From the NCBI RefSeq assembly GCF_042237075.1, contig NZ_JBCGDC010000008.1, positions 1 through 64,000 of the forward strand: DNA of 64,000 nucleotides, in the 5' to 3' direction. This DNA is from Polymorphospora lycopeni (lineage in GTDB: Bacteria; Actinomycetota; Actinomycetes; Mycobacteriales; Micromonosporaceae). The position numbers and the translations under genes were made by a program. Below are positions 12,814 to 21,175 of the stretch, piece by piece (the stretch's first letter is position 1; every line of letters starts with the position of its first letter). The notes under the pieces were generated by a model. The model was not told where the DNA came from and did no database searches. It saw nothing but the letters and a program-made list of their open reading frames with translations.

Positions 12814-13466
12814 CGGAGGCGGGAGACAGCGTCAGCCTCCTTGCCACGGTCGATTCCGAGCGTGGCAAGGAGGTCCTCGTGCAGTTCGAACCACACCCGG
12901 TGGCAGGAGTCGACGTCGGTCCGGTCGACCCAGGCCACCTCGCCGGCGCGGGCGCGGGTCAGTGCGGCGGAGAAGCGCGTGTCGTAGCCGTGGAACCGGG
13001 CGAGGATCACCCCGAGCCGGTCGACGACGGCGGTGAGCGCGCGGTCCACGATGGCGAGTTCGTGGAGGACGCCGGCGTCCCACTCCGGGTCGGTGTGGTC
13101 GTTGGCGGCGAGCGGATCGTCCGGCGTCGGGCGCAGTTGCCAGTCGGTGCAGGCGCGGCGCAGGAGGCCGTTCAGGGGGAGGAAGTCGCGGTGCACCCGG
13201 CGTACGGCCTCCGCTCCGCCGGTGTGCGCGAGTTCGGCCGCGAGCCGGCGTTCGTTCTCGGCGCGCCCCGCCTCGGTGAGTGACCAGCCGTACGTGCCGG
13301 CGAAGCCGGTGTGCGTGACCCGGCCGTGTGCCTCGTGGTCGCGCAGCGACTCCTCGGTCGTGCGTGGGTCGAGCCCGAACCGGTCGGCGAGTGCCCGGGT
13401 GTCCGCGAAGCCCTTGAGCCGCACCGCGTGCAGGACGAGCAGGTCCGGTGCCGAGCCCCTGGTCAC
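12810..13466 (-). CDS. Winged-helix regulator-like protein
   Basis: The 218-residue product opens with a predicted winged helix (LLVLHAVRLKGFADTRALAD followed by FGLDPRTTEESLRDHEAHGRV, then the wing WSLTEAGRAENERRL). The C-terminal 140 residues are helical and unfamiliar. Its GTG start overlaps the TGA of the upstream gene (GTGA at 13463-13466), so the two are translationally coupled. Its stop overlaps the carboxylase stop by 4 bases. It probably works with its partner to control the divergent PEP-utilising gene. Confidence 0.7.
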
Positions 13467-13855
13467 CTCGCGTCCCGCCGGGTCGTGAGGCGGTCGTATC
13501 GCTGCTGGCACGCCTGGGGTGAGCCGAGCCCCATCGGCTCGGCCATCTCGGCCCAGGTCAGGCCCGCGGTGCGGGCCGCGAACAGCAGACCGGCCTCGAG
13601 TTCGTCGACCTCGGCCCGCGCGGCGGGCAGGAGGGCGAGCGCGGCCAGGATGCCCTCCCGGGAGAGGTCCGACGACCGCCAGAGGGCGAACTGCGCGAGA
13701 TCGACCGCGGACGCCGGCACGGGTGGGGGACGCCACGGGCGCGGTGCGAGGGCGTCCGCGCCGAGGTCGAGGAGGCGGTCGCGGGCCTCCCGCTCGCGTT
13801 GGGCCTGGCGCTGGTCGGCGCGGGCGGCGTCTCCGGTGTCCTGCTTGCGTGGCAT
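13463..13855 (-). CDS. Small helical DNA-binding-like protein
   Basis: This 130-residue protein has a strongly basic, helical N-terminus (RADQRQAQREREARDRLL) and a C-terminal helix-turn-helix-like stretch (AARTAGLTWAEMAEPMGLGS then PQACQQRYDRL) that resembles sequence-specific DNA binding in small actinobacterial regulators. ATG 13855 is preferred because AGGG lies about 7 bases upstream; two ATGs at 13870 and 13873 have no ribosome site. It is coupled to the next gene by a GTGA overlap and faces the PEP-utilising gene across a repeat-rich gap. Confidence 0.65.
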   Translation of the reverse strand: MPRKQDTGDAARADQRQAQREREARDRLLDLGADALAPRPWRPPPVPASAVDLAQFALWRSSDLSREGILAALALLPAARAEVDELEAGLLFAARTAGLTWAEMAEPMGLGSPQACQQRYDRLTTRRDAR

Positions 13856-13873
13856 GCCGTGACCCTGCATCAT

Positions 13874-13900
13874 CAACGTTCTGTTGTCAACATTGTGTTG
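13874..13900. promoter_or_regulatory. Alternating CAAC(A)/TGTTG operator array
   Basis: The gap between divergent genes contains CAAC (13874), TGTTG (13882-13886), CAACA (13888-13892) and TGTTG (13896-13900), giving two overlapping inverted repeats. It abuts the AGGAGG (13901-13906) of the PEP-utilising gene, so a bound protein would block it. The adjacent two-gene regulator unit is the obvious candidate binder. Confidence 0.5.
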
Positions 13901-13912
13901 AGGAGGTGGGAG

Positions 13913-15127
13913 ATGCTCGTACCCCTCGCGGACGCGACGGTCGACACCTGCGGCGGCAAGGCGGGCACGCTCGGCGCGCTCATCCGCGCCGGCCTGCCGG
14001 TGCCGCCCGGCGTCGTCGTGCCCCGCGCGGCCTACCGTGCCGCCACCCGCGACCTCGACCTCGCGCGGCTCGCCGCCGGGCAGGGCTTCGCCGCCGCCCG
14101 GCGGGCCGTGGCGGCCACGCCGATGCCGCCCCGCCTCCCCGACCTGCTGGCCCACGCGCTCGCCACCCTCGGCCACCCGCCGGTGGCGGTGCGGTCGTCG
14201 GCCACGAACGAGGACACGGCCACGGCATCCGCGGCCGGCCGGCACGACAGCTTCCTCGCCGTGCGCGGTGCGCCGGCCGTGACGGACGCCGTACGCGCCT
14301 GCTGGGCGTCACTGTGGTCGCCGCGCGCCGCCGCCTACCGGTCCACCGACGACACCGCCGTCCCGGAGATGGCGGTGATCGTCCAGCGGCACCTGGACGC
14401 GGGGGCGTCGGGTGTCATGTTCACCCCCGATCCCGCGCACCCCGGCCCGACCGTGATCGAGGCGTCGTGGGGGCTCGGCCCGAGCATCGTCGAAGGCCGC
14501 GTCACACCGGACACGTACCGGGTGGACGCGCGGGACACCGTCGCCCGATCCGTCGCCGACAAGCGGATCCGCCTCGACCGGCACGAGGGCCGGGTCGCCG
14601 TACGCGAGGTCCCGGCCGGCGCCCGGAACCGGCCGGTCCTCGACGACGCGGCCGCCGTACGGCTCGCCCGCCTCGGCCGTACCGTGGCCGCGCTGCTCGG
14701 CGGCGCGCAGGACATCGAGTGGGCGGCCGTCGGGGACCGGATCTGGCTGCTCCAGGCGCGCCCGGTGACCGCCACGCCACCTCCCGCGCCACCGGCCGCC
14801 CCGGCACCGACCGGCTCGCTGGCCGGCACGCCCGGCAGCCGGGGTACGGCCACCGGCCCGGCCCGGATCGTCCGCGGGCCCGGCGACTTCGGGCGGGTAC
14901 GCCCCGGCGACATCCTCGTCTGCCGTTTCACCGACCCGGCCTGGACACCCCTGCTCCGGATCGTGGCCGCCGTCGTGACCGAGACCGGCGGGGCACTGTC
15001 CCACGCGGCGATCGTCGCCCGCGAACAGGGCATCCCCGCCGTGCTCGGGGTGCCCGGAGCGATGGACCGGCTGCCGGACGGGGCGACCGTCACCGTCGAC
15101 GGGGCCACCGGCACCGTACGGCCGTGA
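13913..15127 (+). CDS. PEP/pyruvate-binding ATP-grasp plus swivelling-His enzyme (mini Rph/PEP-synthase type)
   Basis: The 404-residue protein joins a PPDK_N-type ATP-grasp domain (residues 1 to about 290: GGKAGTLGALIRAGLPVPPG, then VRSSATNEDTATASAAGRHD) to a PEP-utilising swivelling domain whose catalytic motif TGGALSHAAI places the phospho-His at 364. Full rifampicin phosphotransferases and PEP synthases are about 800-900 residues and carry a third substrate domain, which is absent here. It can probably shuttle a phosphate from ATP to His, but the acceptor is unknown; a stand-alone partner or a small antibiotic are both possible. AGGAGG at 13901 fixes the ATG. The divergent regulators suggest inducible expression. 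Confidence 0.8.
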   Translation: MLVPLADATVDTCGGKAGTLGALIRAGLPVPPGVVVPRAAYRAATRDLDLARLAAGQGFAAARRAVAATPMPPRLPDLLAHALATLGHPPVAVRSSATNEDTATASAAGRHDSFLAVRGAPAVTDAVRACWASLWSPRAAAYRSTDDTAVPEMAVIVQRHLDAGASGVMFTPDPAHPGPTVIEASWGLGPSIVEGRVTPDTYRVDARDTVARSVADKRIRLDRHEGRVAVREVPAGARNRPVLDDAAAVRLARLGRTVAALLGGAQDIEWAAVGDRIWLLQARPVTATPPPAPPAAPAPTGSLAGTPGSRGTATGPARIVRGPGDFGRVRPGDILVCRFTDPAWTPLLRIVAAVVTETGGALSHAAIVAREQGIPAVLGVPGAMDRLPDGATVTVDGATGTVRP

Positions 15128-15222
15128 CCGCCCCGGCGGGACCGCATCCGGGGGAACCCCGGGGCCCATTCCCGGGTTTCCTCCGATGGCCGTCCGGCAC
15201 GCCGGCTGTGACGATCGGACCC

Positions 15223-15861
15223 GTGGTGAAACGCTGGCGTCAACTAACCGTCTGGCTGCACACCCTGACCTCGGTCGGCTGGATGGCGCAGGCCATGACC
15301 CTGTGCGTGCTGCTCGCGGTCGGTCTCGCGGCGGACGACGTCGCGGTCCGCGACGCCGCGACGTCCATGGCGCACCGGATCGACGGCCGGCTGCTCGCCC
15401 CGATGGCCGGGGTGTCGGCCTGCACCGGCATCGTCCTCGCGGCCGCCACCCCCTGGGGTTTCTTCGTCCACTGGTGGGTGCTGACCAAGTTCACCATCAG
15501 CATGGTCCAGGTGTATCTCGGCATCTTCGTGCTGTCACCGGCGCTGACGACCTCGCTCACCGCCGGTCCCACGCCGGCGCTGGTCGTCGGGACCGCGCTG
15601 ATGGCCGGCGCGATCGCGTTCCAGGGCTGGCTGTCGGTGCGCAAACCATGGGGTACGGTCCGCGGCGGCCGCCGGCCCGGCGCGTCGACCGGGCCGGCGT
15701 GGATCTTCGTCGCCACCGTCCTGGGTGGACTCGCCGAGTTGACGGTCGCCCTCGTCCTCGGGCACCCGCTTCCGCTGCCGTCCATCATCCTGATCATCGT
15801 GGTCCTGTCGTGCCGGCGGCGCTGGTCGGGCTCCCGGCGGGCGAGGCCGGCGCCGGCGTGA
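15223..15861 (+). CDS. Four-helix membrane protein
   Basis: About 212 residues with four to five hydrophobic segments (LHTLTSVGWMAQAMTLCVLL; VSACTGIVLAAATPWGF; TKFTISMVQVYLGIFVLSP; ILIIVVLS). An early His in the first helix and a Trp-rich second loop recall DUF2269/CopD-like heme or metal membrane proteins, but I cannot confirm this. Two adjacent GTGs (15223, 15226) follow a weak GGA, and a GTG at 15208 is also possible, so the start is uncertain. It converges on the amidase gene. Confidence 0.65.
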   Translation: MVKRWRQLTVWLHTLTSVGWMAQAMTLCVLLAVGLAADDVAVRDAATSMAHRIDGRLLAPMAGVSACTGIVLAAATPWGFFVHWWVLTKFTISMVQVYLGIFVLSPALTTSLTAGPTPALVVGTALMAGAIAFQGWLSVRKPWGTVRGGRRPGASTGPAWIFVATVLGGLAELTVALVLGHPLPLPSIILIIVVLSCRRRWSGSRRARPAPA

Positions 15862-15900
15862 GCCGGGCGGCCCGCCCGCCCTGCCGACCGTGGGCCACCG

Positions 15901-15954
15901 GTCGGCGCCGGGTGACCGGCGGAGCACGTCAGCGCCGGGTCACCGGCCGAGCAG
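15901..15954. repeat. Two tandem 27-bp imperfect repeats
   Basis: 15901-15927 and 15928-15954 share 23 of 27 bases around GCGCCGGGT-ACCGGC. They span the short gap between convergent genes and run into the end of the amidase gene. Each copy can fold on itself, so they may act as a weak two-way terminator. Confidence 0.4.
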
Positions 15955-17106
15955 GTCGGCGACGTCGCGGCGTACGGAGGCGAGCGCCGGATGGAAGGCG
16001 TCACCCGGGCACTCGGTGGCACCGGCGCCGAGTGCCGCCCAGTCGCGGTGCCCGGAGATCACGTCGGTCACGCCGGCGAGGTTGTTGACCGGATTGACGT
16101 ACCGGGTACGGCCGGCGGCGTCCAGTTCGCAGACGTACGACAGCAGGGCCAGCACCTTCACCAGCGAGTCGCGGGCCGCCGGGGTGGGCTGCCGGGCGGT
16201 GAAGCGGCCCAGCAGTGCCACGCCGACGTTGCCGGCGTTGAACTGCCCGACGTGCGCCCCGTTGGACATCTGCGGCCTGCCGTCGGGGGACGGGTCCGGG
16301 CCGAAGACGGGCAGCCCGTCGGCGCCGGACACCCGCCCCTCGTAGACCCGGCCGGCCTCGTCGACCAGCAGGTGGTAGCCGACGTCGCCGTACCCGTCGG
16401 AGACCGTGTCGGTGTGGTAGATCGCGCGGACGGTCGCGGCCGGATCGGGGTCGTCGTTGTGCTCGTACACCCCGGTGTGGTGCACCGTCAGCGTCTGCAC
16501 CGGATAGTAGGCCGGCACCCACAGTTCGTTGCCCCCGGCGTCGAAGCGCAGCGACTCGTCGGCACCCCACGCCGCCCGCGACAGGTACGCCGGCACCAGG
16601 CAGTCCCGCCGCCGGCCCCGCGCTCCCCGGCCCCGGCGGCCCGTCTCCGGCGGCATCCGGTCGGTCGCGGCGGCGGCGACCGGCCCGGCCGGCCCGTCGA
16701 CCGTGTTCAGTTCGGTGACGGTCGCCGGGCTGCCGTCGCTGGTCTGCACCTCGTATCCGGTGACGTCGGGTGCGACGAGCAGCCCGCGCCGTACCGCGGT
16801 CGGCGACCGGTCGTCGTGGCCCGCCGCGCACGAGTCGAGCGGCAGCCAGTCGCCCCAGCCGGACCGGTCCCGCAGGCGGACCGCGGCCGCCGCCGTCGTG
16901 GCGACCGACAGGTGGGTCAGGGTGAACTCCGCCGCGTCCGTACGTGTCCGGCTCGCGATTCCCGTGCGCTTTCGCGCGAGCGTACGGGGGATGCGCCGTG
17001 GTCGCGCGGCCGGCTCGGCCGCGCGGGCACCCGTGCCGGCCATACCGACCAACGCGGTGGCCCCCAGACCGGTCGCGCCGGCCAGAAGAGAACGTCGTGA
17101 CAACAC
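15940..17106 (-). CDS. Tat-exported N-acetylmuramoyl-L-alanine amidase, PGRP type
   Basis: The 388-residue enzyme would cleave the amide between MurNAc and the stem peptide outside the cell. It opens with a twin-arginine signal (LSRRSLLAGATGLGATALVG). The C-terminal PGRP/Ami_2 domain carries the zinc ligands in TVHHTGVYEHND and the C-terminal SGHRDW...TECPG pair, with GYHLLVDEAGRVYEGR between them. A beta-rich region of about 130 residues precedes it. GTG 17106 is chosen because the Tat motif then lies at residues 2-8 and GGGGAGG is 9 bases upstream. It probably functions in wall turnover or development. Confidence 0.9.
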   Translation of the reverse strand: MLSRRSLLAGATGLGATALVGMAGTGARAAEPAARPRRIPRTLARKRTGIASRTRTDAAEFTLTHLSVATTAAAAVRLRDRSGWGDWLPLDSCAAGHDDRSPTAVRRGLLVAPDVTGYEVQTSDGSPATVTELNTVDGPAGPVAAAATDRMPPETGRRGRGARGRRRDCLVPAYLSRAAWGADESLRFDAGGNELWVPAYYPVQTLTVHHTGVYEHNDDPDPAATVRAIYHTDTVSDGYGDVGYHLLVDEAGRVYEGRVSGADGLPVFGPDPSPDGRPQMSNGAHVGQFNAGNVGVALLGRFTARQPTPAARDSLVKVLALLSYVCELDAAGRTRYVNPVNNLAGVTDVISGHRDWAALGAGATECPGDAFHPALASVRRDVADLLGR

Positions 17107-17457
17107 CGTGCCGAACCTCCCCGATAGTTCCCGCCGAACGGCCGTCCATCCAGGACGGACGCTCGCCTCACAGGTTGTGCGGTGGCGATACTGATCGGAC
17201 CGGGCGTACCGCATGACGCACGCCCGCTGTACCCGGAGCCCGTGGCCGCGAATCAGGATGTTCGCCGCCGATGCGGCGATTTCTTCTGTGGACTCACGCT
17301 ACCAGCGGCTCGCGTCGCGTTGGGTAGCATCGCCGGGCGCATCCGACGTGATCGTGACCGGGCGGCATGCCTTCGCGCCGCACGGGTATGTCGGTCGATG
17401 TCGGCGCGGGCGCGACGGCCGGGACCGGCCGGGCGCGATGGGGAGAGGAGCTTGAGC
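17107..17457. other. Intergenic region between divergent amidase and lipoprotein genes
   Basis: The 351 bases hold no credible gene. GCTACC near 17299 and GGTAGC near 17324 form an inverted repeat around a TAGCAT -10-like box (about 17325), which may be a promoter-operator for the lipoprotein. GGGAGAGGAG at 17441-17450 is the lipoprotein ribosome site. Confidence 0.4.
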
Positions 17458-18099
17458 ATGTCGGTGAACAGATGGCTCGCTGGTGCGGGGCTGATGGTGC
17501 TGGCCGCGGCGGCGGGGGGCTGTGGCGCGGGTACGACCCCGGACGCCTCGGGTACGCCGGCCCCGACCTCCACCGCCGCCGCTCCGGCGGAGACCTCCAC
17601 GTCACCGTCCACACCGGCGGCGACCGCCACCCCGGCCGTCCTGTCCGGCACCCGTCAGGTCACGATCGTGCGGGTCGACGCGTTCGAGTCGGGTGTGTCG
17701 CTGAGCGACGAGGGACGCCTGACCGAGGCCGTCGGCGACAGCGGACGGCAGTTGTTCGTGCCGACCCCGCTGGACGGCGGGCTGTACCTGATCAAGGCGT
17801 ACTACGGCAGCAGCCACGGCTCCGGGCCGGGTGAGGCGGTCTGCTGGCAGGTACGCAACCCGCGCAACACCCAGCCGCTCTCGGTCGAGGGAGCCGCCTG
17901 CAAGCAGAACGAGCCGGGCCAGCAGTTCGAGATCACCACCACCGGTGGTGGTGACACGCCGACGTTCCAGATCAGCAACCGTGGGGCGCTCCTGCGGGGC
18001 TCGGCGCAGCACGGCCTGATCCTGGAGGAGTTGGGTGACGCGCCACCGGCGGACGGCTTCCGGCTGGTCGACAACGGGCCCGCGCCCGCCGGTGGGTGA
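17458..18099 (+). CDS. Secreted lipoprotein with lectin-like C-terminal region
   Basis: This 213-residue lipoprotein has a lipobox AAAAGGC with the lipidated Cys near residue 22, then a Thr/Pro/Ala/Ser-rich linker to about residue 62. The compact domain after it has two Cys (CWQVRN, AACKQN) and the segment GLYLIKAYYGSSHGSGPG. RICIN-like or other small beta folds are possible, but I do not recognise the family. ATG 17458 follows GGGAGAGGAG by 7 bases. It is monocistronic. A 16-bp perfect palindrome after the stop may end transcription. Confidence 0.7.
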   Translation: MSVNRWLAGAGLMVLAAAAGGCGAGTTPDASGTPAPTSTAAAPAETSTSPSTPAATATPAVLSGTRQVTIVRVDAFESGVSLSDEGRLTEAVGDSGRQLFVPTPLDGGLYLIKAYYGSSHGSGPGEAVCWQVRNPRNTQPLSVEGAACKQNEPGQQFEITTTGGGDTPTFQISNRGALLRGSAQHGLILEELGDAPPADGFRLVDNGPAPAGG

Positions 18100-18113
18100 C
18101 CGGCCGGCACGAC

Positions 18114-18129
18114 CCCGGACCGGTCCGGG
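18114..18129. terminator. Short palindrome after the lipoprotein gene
   Basis: CCCGGACCGGTCCGGG is a perfect 16-bp palindrome 15 bases after the lipoprotein stop. A loop must open inside it, so the stem is only about 6 bp. It is a weak terminator candidate. Confidence 0.35.
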
Positions 18130-18243
18130 CGCCGACCGCCGTACGTGATTCCCGCCCGCCCCTGGCCCGAAGCCGCCCACCCGTAGGAAGCTTGCGGCGG
18201 CGACCGGCTACGGTCGCGACGCCGGGACGGGAGGGAGCGGCGG

Positions 18244-18927
18244 ATGCGGGTCGACCAGTTGTGGCGGTATCCGGTGAAGTCGGTGGGCGGGGAACCACTG
18301 ACCGTGGCCGGCGTCGGCGCGTCCGGGATCGACGGTGACCGGCGCATCGCCGTCCGCGACGAGCGGGACGAGGTCACCTGGGCGGGGGCGCTGCCGGCAC
18401 TCATGCGGGTGCGGGCGGTCACCGTCGGGTCGGGCGTGGCCGAACTGATCCTGCCCGACGGCGAACGGTTCCGTTCCGACGCGCCGGACGCCGGCGGCCG
18501 GCTCAGCACCGCGGTCGGCGCCGACGTCACCCTGGTCGAGCACGGGCCGCACCGGCCCGAGGGCGCACTGCACGTGATGACCACGACCACGCTGCGCACC
18601 CTCGCCTCGGCGCTGCCGGACAGCGCGGTCGACGTCTCCCGGTTCCGGCCCAACCTGGTGCTGGACGAGGTGCCGGACGACGGCGCGACCGGTTACCCCG
18701 AACACGGGTGGATCGGTCGCGTGATGGCGATCGGGACGCTGCGCCTGCGCTTCACCGAGCCGTGCGACCGGTGTGTGATGATCACCAAGGAGACGCCGAC
18801 CGTTCCGCACGACCGTGCCGTCCTGCGCTGGGTCGCCCGTGAGCTGGGCAACGCCCTCGGCGTGTACGCGGCGGTCGAGGCGCCCGGCCAGGTCGGTGTC
18901 GGGGACCGCGCCCGCTGGCTCGACTGA
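18244..18927 (+). CDS. MOSC domain protein
   Basis: The 227-residue protein has an N-terminal MOSC beta-barrel (residues 1 to about 90: LWRYPVKSVGGEPL, GIDGDRRIAVRD) and a MOSC core ending in the conserved Cys segment FTEPCDRCVMIT. MOSC proteins handle molybdenum cofactor or persulfide sulfur, as in the YcbX/YiiM reductases that detoxify N-hydroxylated bases. GGGAGGGAG precedes ATG 18244. The second Cys of CDRC is unusual compared with the usual single Cys but is seen in the YcbX branch. Confidence 0.85.
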   Translation: MRVDQLWRYPVKSVGGEPLTVAGVGASGIDGDRRIAVRDERDEVTWAGALPALMRVRAVTVGSGVAELILPDGERFRSDAPDAGGRLSTAVGADVTLVEHGPHRPEGALHVMTTTTLRTLASALPDSAVDVSRFRPNLVLDEVPDDGATGYPEHGWIGRVMAIGTLRLRFTEPCDRCVMITKETPTVPHDRAVLRWVARELGNALGVYAAVEAPGQVGVGDRARWLD

Positions 18928-18983
18928 TCCACGAGCGCCGACGGAGTGCGGCTGCCGCCGGGGACGCGCCTAAGCTTTCGCGT

Positions 18984-19607
18984 ATGGCGAAGTACTTCGA
19001 CGTGCACCCCGACGACCCGCAGCCCCGCACGATGGGCCAGGTCGCCGACCTCGTACGCCGCGACGGGCTGATCGCCTACCCGACGGACTCCTGCTTCGCC
19101 CTCGGCTGCCGGCTGGGCAACAAGGACGGCATGGACCGGATCAGGGAGATCCGCCGTCTCGACAGCGGCCACCACCTCACCCTGGTCTGCCGCGACTTCG
19201 CGCAGCTCGGCCAGTTCGTGCACCTCGGCAACGCGGTGTTCCGCGCGGTGAAGGCGGCCACCCCCGGCAGCTACACGTTCATCCTGCCGGCCACGAAGGA
19301 GGTGCCGCGCCGGCTGCTGCACCCCCGCAAGAAGACCGTCGGCGTACGGATCCCCGCGCACCCGGTCGTCCAGGCACTCCTCGACGAACTCGGCGAGCCG
19401 CTGCTGTCGAGCACCCTCGTCCTGCCCGGCGACGACGAGCCGATGACCCAGGGCTGGGAGATCAAGGAACGCCTCGACCACGCGATCGACGCGGTCGTCG
19501 ACTCCGGCGACTGCGGCACCGTACCGACCACCGTGGTCGACTTCTCCGACGGCGAACCCGAGATCGTCCGGGTCGGCGCGGGCGACCCGGCCCGGTTCGC
19601 CCAGTGA
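18984..19607 (+). CDS. YrdC/YciO-type threonylcarbamoyl-AMP synthase-like protein
   Basis: The 207 residues cover a single Sua5/YciO/YrdC domain (DLVRRDGLIAYPTDSCFALG, KKTVGVRIPAHP, LLSSTLVLPGDD). The family makes threonylcarbamoyl-AMP for the t6A37 modification of ANN-decoding tRNAs. The sequence follows the YciO branch, in which the canonical KRxxxxSxxN set is only partly kept (KK...R...SST), so activity is less sure than for TsaC. TAAGCT at 18971-18976 is 8 bases before the ATG and there is no Shine-Dalgarno, so the mRNA may be leaderless. Confidence 0.82.
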   Translation: MAKYFDVHPDDPQPRTMGQVADLVRRDGLIAYPTDSCFALGCRLGNKDGMDRIREIRRLDSGHHLTLVCRDFAQLGQFVHLGNAVFRAVKAATPGSYTFILPATKEVPRRLLHPRKKTVGVRIPAHPVVQALLDELGEPLLSSTLVLPGDDEPMTQGWEIKERLDHAIDAVVDSGDCGTVPTTVVDFSDGEPEIVRVGAGDPARFAQ

Positions 19608-19683
19608 CGCGGTCCGGAGCGGGCCGCGTCCGGTCGGGGACGGCTCGGCGGCGGCCGTAGGCCGGTCGACCCGGTAGCTTCGA

Positions 19684-19699
19684 TGTGACGGGCGTCACA
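19684..19699. promoter_or_regulatory. TGTGAC-N4-GTCACA operator-like repeat
   Basis: A perfect 6-bp inverted repeat with a 4-base spacer lies 24 bases before the ECF sigma start. Its position fits control of the five-gene sigma/anti-sigma/ABC operon. CRP-like and GntR-like factors bind repeats of this shape, but no candidate gene is adjacent. Confidence 0.4.
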
Positions 19700-19722
19700 G
19701 GCGAGGGAGAACCGGGGCGGGG

Positions 19723-20295
19723 GTGCGCGTCGTCTTGCCTGATGTGAGACGAAGCTTGGCGGAAGTCGACGAGGGTGAGCTGCTGCGCCGCATCGCGCGT
19801 CGCGACCGGCGTGCCTTCGACGAGTTGTACCGGCGCACCTCGCCCTGGCTGACCGTACGGCTCCGGCGGCGCTGCGCCGACCCGGACGTGGTCGCCGACG
19901 TGCTCCAGGAGACCTACCTGGCGGTGTGGCGGTCGGCCGGCAGCCAGGCCCACGCGTCGGCCGGGGGCAGCGCGCTGGGCTGGCTGTGGACGATCGCCGC
20001 CCACCGGCTCGTCGACGCGTTCCGCCACCGGGCCCGGCAGCAGCGCGTGCCCACGGTGCCGACCTTCGAGACCGTGGCGCCGGCCGCCGAGGAGGAGGCG
20101 CTCGCCGGCGGAATCGACGCCGACCTGGAACAGGCCCTGCTGGCGTTGCCGCCGGAACTGCGTCAGGTGCTGCGCGCGATGGTCCTCGACGGCCTGACCA
20201 CCCGCGAGACCTCGCTGCTGCTCGGCATGCCGGAAGGGACCGTGAAGACCCGCGCGCGGCGGGCCCGGATCGCACTGCGGAGGGCGCTGTCATGA
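19723..20295 (+). CDS. ECF RNA polymerase sigma factor
   Basis: The 190-residue protein has sigma region 2 (RDRRAFDELYRRTSPWLTVR, then VVADVLQETYLAVWRSAG and WLWTIAAHRLVDAFRH) and region 4 (ALPPELRQVLRAMVLDGLTT followed by ETSLLLGMPEGTVKTRARRAR). It directs polymerase to a small regulon. Its stop overlaps the ATG of the membrane anti-sigma factor (ATGA at 20292-20295), so the two are coupled. The GTG start follows GGGGCGGG; the exact start is not certain. Confidence 0.9.
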   Translation: MRVVLPDVRRSLAEVDEGELLRRIARRDRRAFDELYRRTSPWLTVRLRRRCADPDVVADVLQETYLAVWRSAGSQAHASAGGSALGWLWTIAAHRLVDAFRHRARQQRVPTVPTFETVAPAAEEEALAGGIDADLEQALLALPPELRQVLRAMVLDGLTTRETSLLLGMPEGTVKTRARRARIALRRALS

Positions 20296-21086
20296 CCACC
20301 CACCCGACACCCGCCCTGATCTCCCGCTACGCCGCGGGCGCCGACGGCGTCGACGACGCGACCGTGTGGGCGGTCGAGGCACACCTGGAGTCCTGCGCCG
20401 CCTGCCGGGCCCTGCTGACCGGGGCCGTCGACCCGGGAACCCGCGACCTGCTGGACCGGGTCGCCGACGGTGTCGCGGCCGGGATCACCGCCGGACCGGC
20501 CCCGGCACCCCGCCGGCGGCTGCGCCGCACCGGCGTCGCCGTACGGGTGCTGCCCTGGCTGGCCGTGGCGGCCGGGCTGGTGCTGGCCGCGGTCCTCTTC
20601 GAGCTGACCTTCCACAGCCTGCCGTCGCTGGTGCTGCTGGTCGCGCCGGTGGCGCCGCTGCTGCCGGTGGCGGCGGCGTGGAGTCGTCGTACCGATCCCG
20701 CCTGGGAGCTGCTGGCGACCGTGCCACGCGCCGGGTTGTGGCTGTTGCTGCGCCGTACGCTGGCGGTCCTCGCGGCGGTCGTCCCGATCCTGGCGGTGGC
20801 GGGCTGGTGGACCGGGCACTCGCCGGCCCTGTGGTTGCTGCCCTGTCTGGCCTTCACCGCCGGCAGCCTGGCCCTCGGCGGCCTGGTGCGGGTCGACCGG
20901 GCCGCGCTCGCCCTGGTGGCCCTCTGGTCCGGGGCGGTGGTGATCCCGAGTCTGGCCGGCGACCGGCTGCCGGCCGTCCTGTCGGCCGGCAGCTGGCCCG
21001 GATGGGTCGCGGTCACCGTGGTGCTGGTGGCCGTGGTGGCCTTCCGGGCCGCCGACCACCGCCGGCTGGGTGCCGGACAGATCTGA
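20292..21086 (+). CDS. Membrane-bound zinc-finger anti-sigma factor
   Basis: The 264-residue protein starts with an anti-sigma zinc finger (VEAHLESCAACRALLTGAVD: the HxxxCxxC signature) and continues with about six hydrophobic segments from residue 80 onward. It would hold the coupled ECF factor at the membrane and release it on a signal. Six membrane spans are more than the single span of most anti-sigma factors, so it may sense a membrane or lipid cue directly. ABC genes follow in the same operon and are probable effectors or targets. Confidence 0.85.
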   Translation: MTTHPTPALISRYAAGADGVDDATVWAVEAHLESCAACRALLTGAVDPGTRDLLDRVADGVAAGITAGPAPAPRRRLRRTGVAVRVLPWLAVAAGLVLAAVLFELTFHSLPSLVLLVAPVAPLLPVAAAWSRRTDPAWELLATVPRAGLWLLLRRTLAVLAAVVPILAVAGWWTGHSPALWLLPCLAFTAGSLALGGLVRVDRAALALVALWSGAVVIPSLAGDRLPAVLSAGSWPGWVAVTVVLVAVVAFRAADHRRLGAGQI

Positions 21087-21175
21087 TCCGCCCACGCGCC
21101 ACGACACCGGGCCGGGGCCGGCCGAACCGACGACACACCGGTGGCAAGTCGTGCCACCCGACGAACGGAGAACAC

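Noticed and set aside
13913..15127. A complete rifampicin phosphotransferase (Rph).
   Set aside because: The protein is about half the length of Rph and lacks the rifampicin-binding middle domain.
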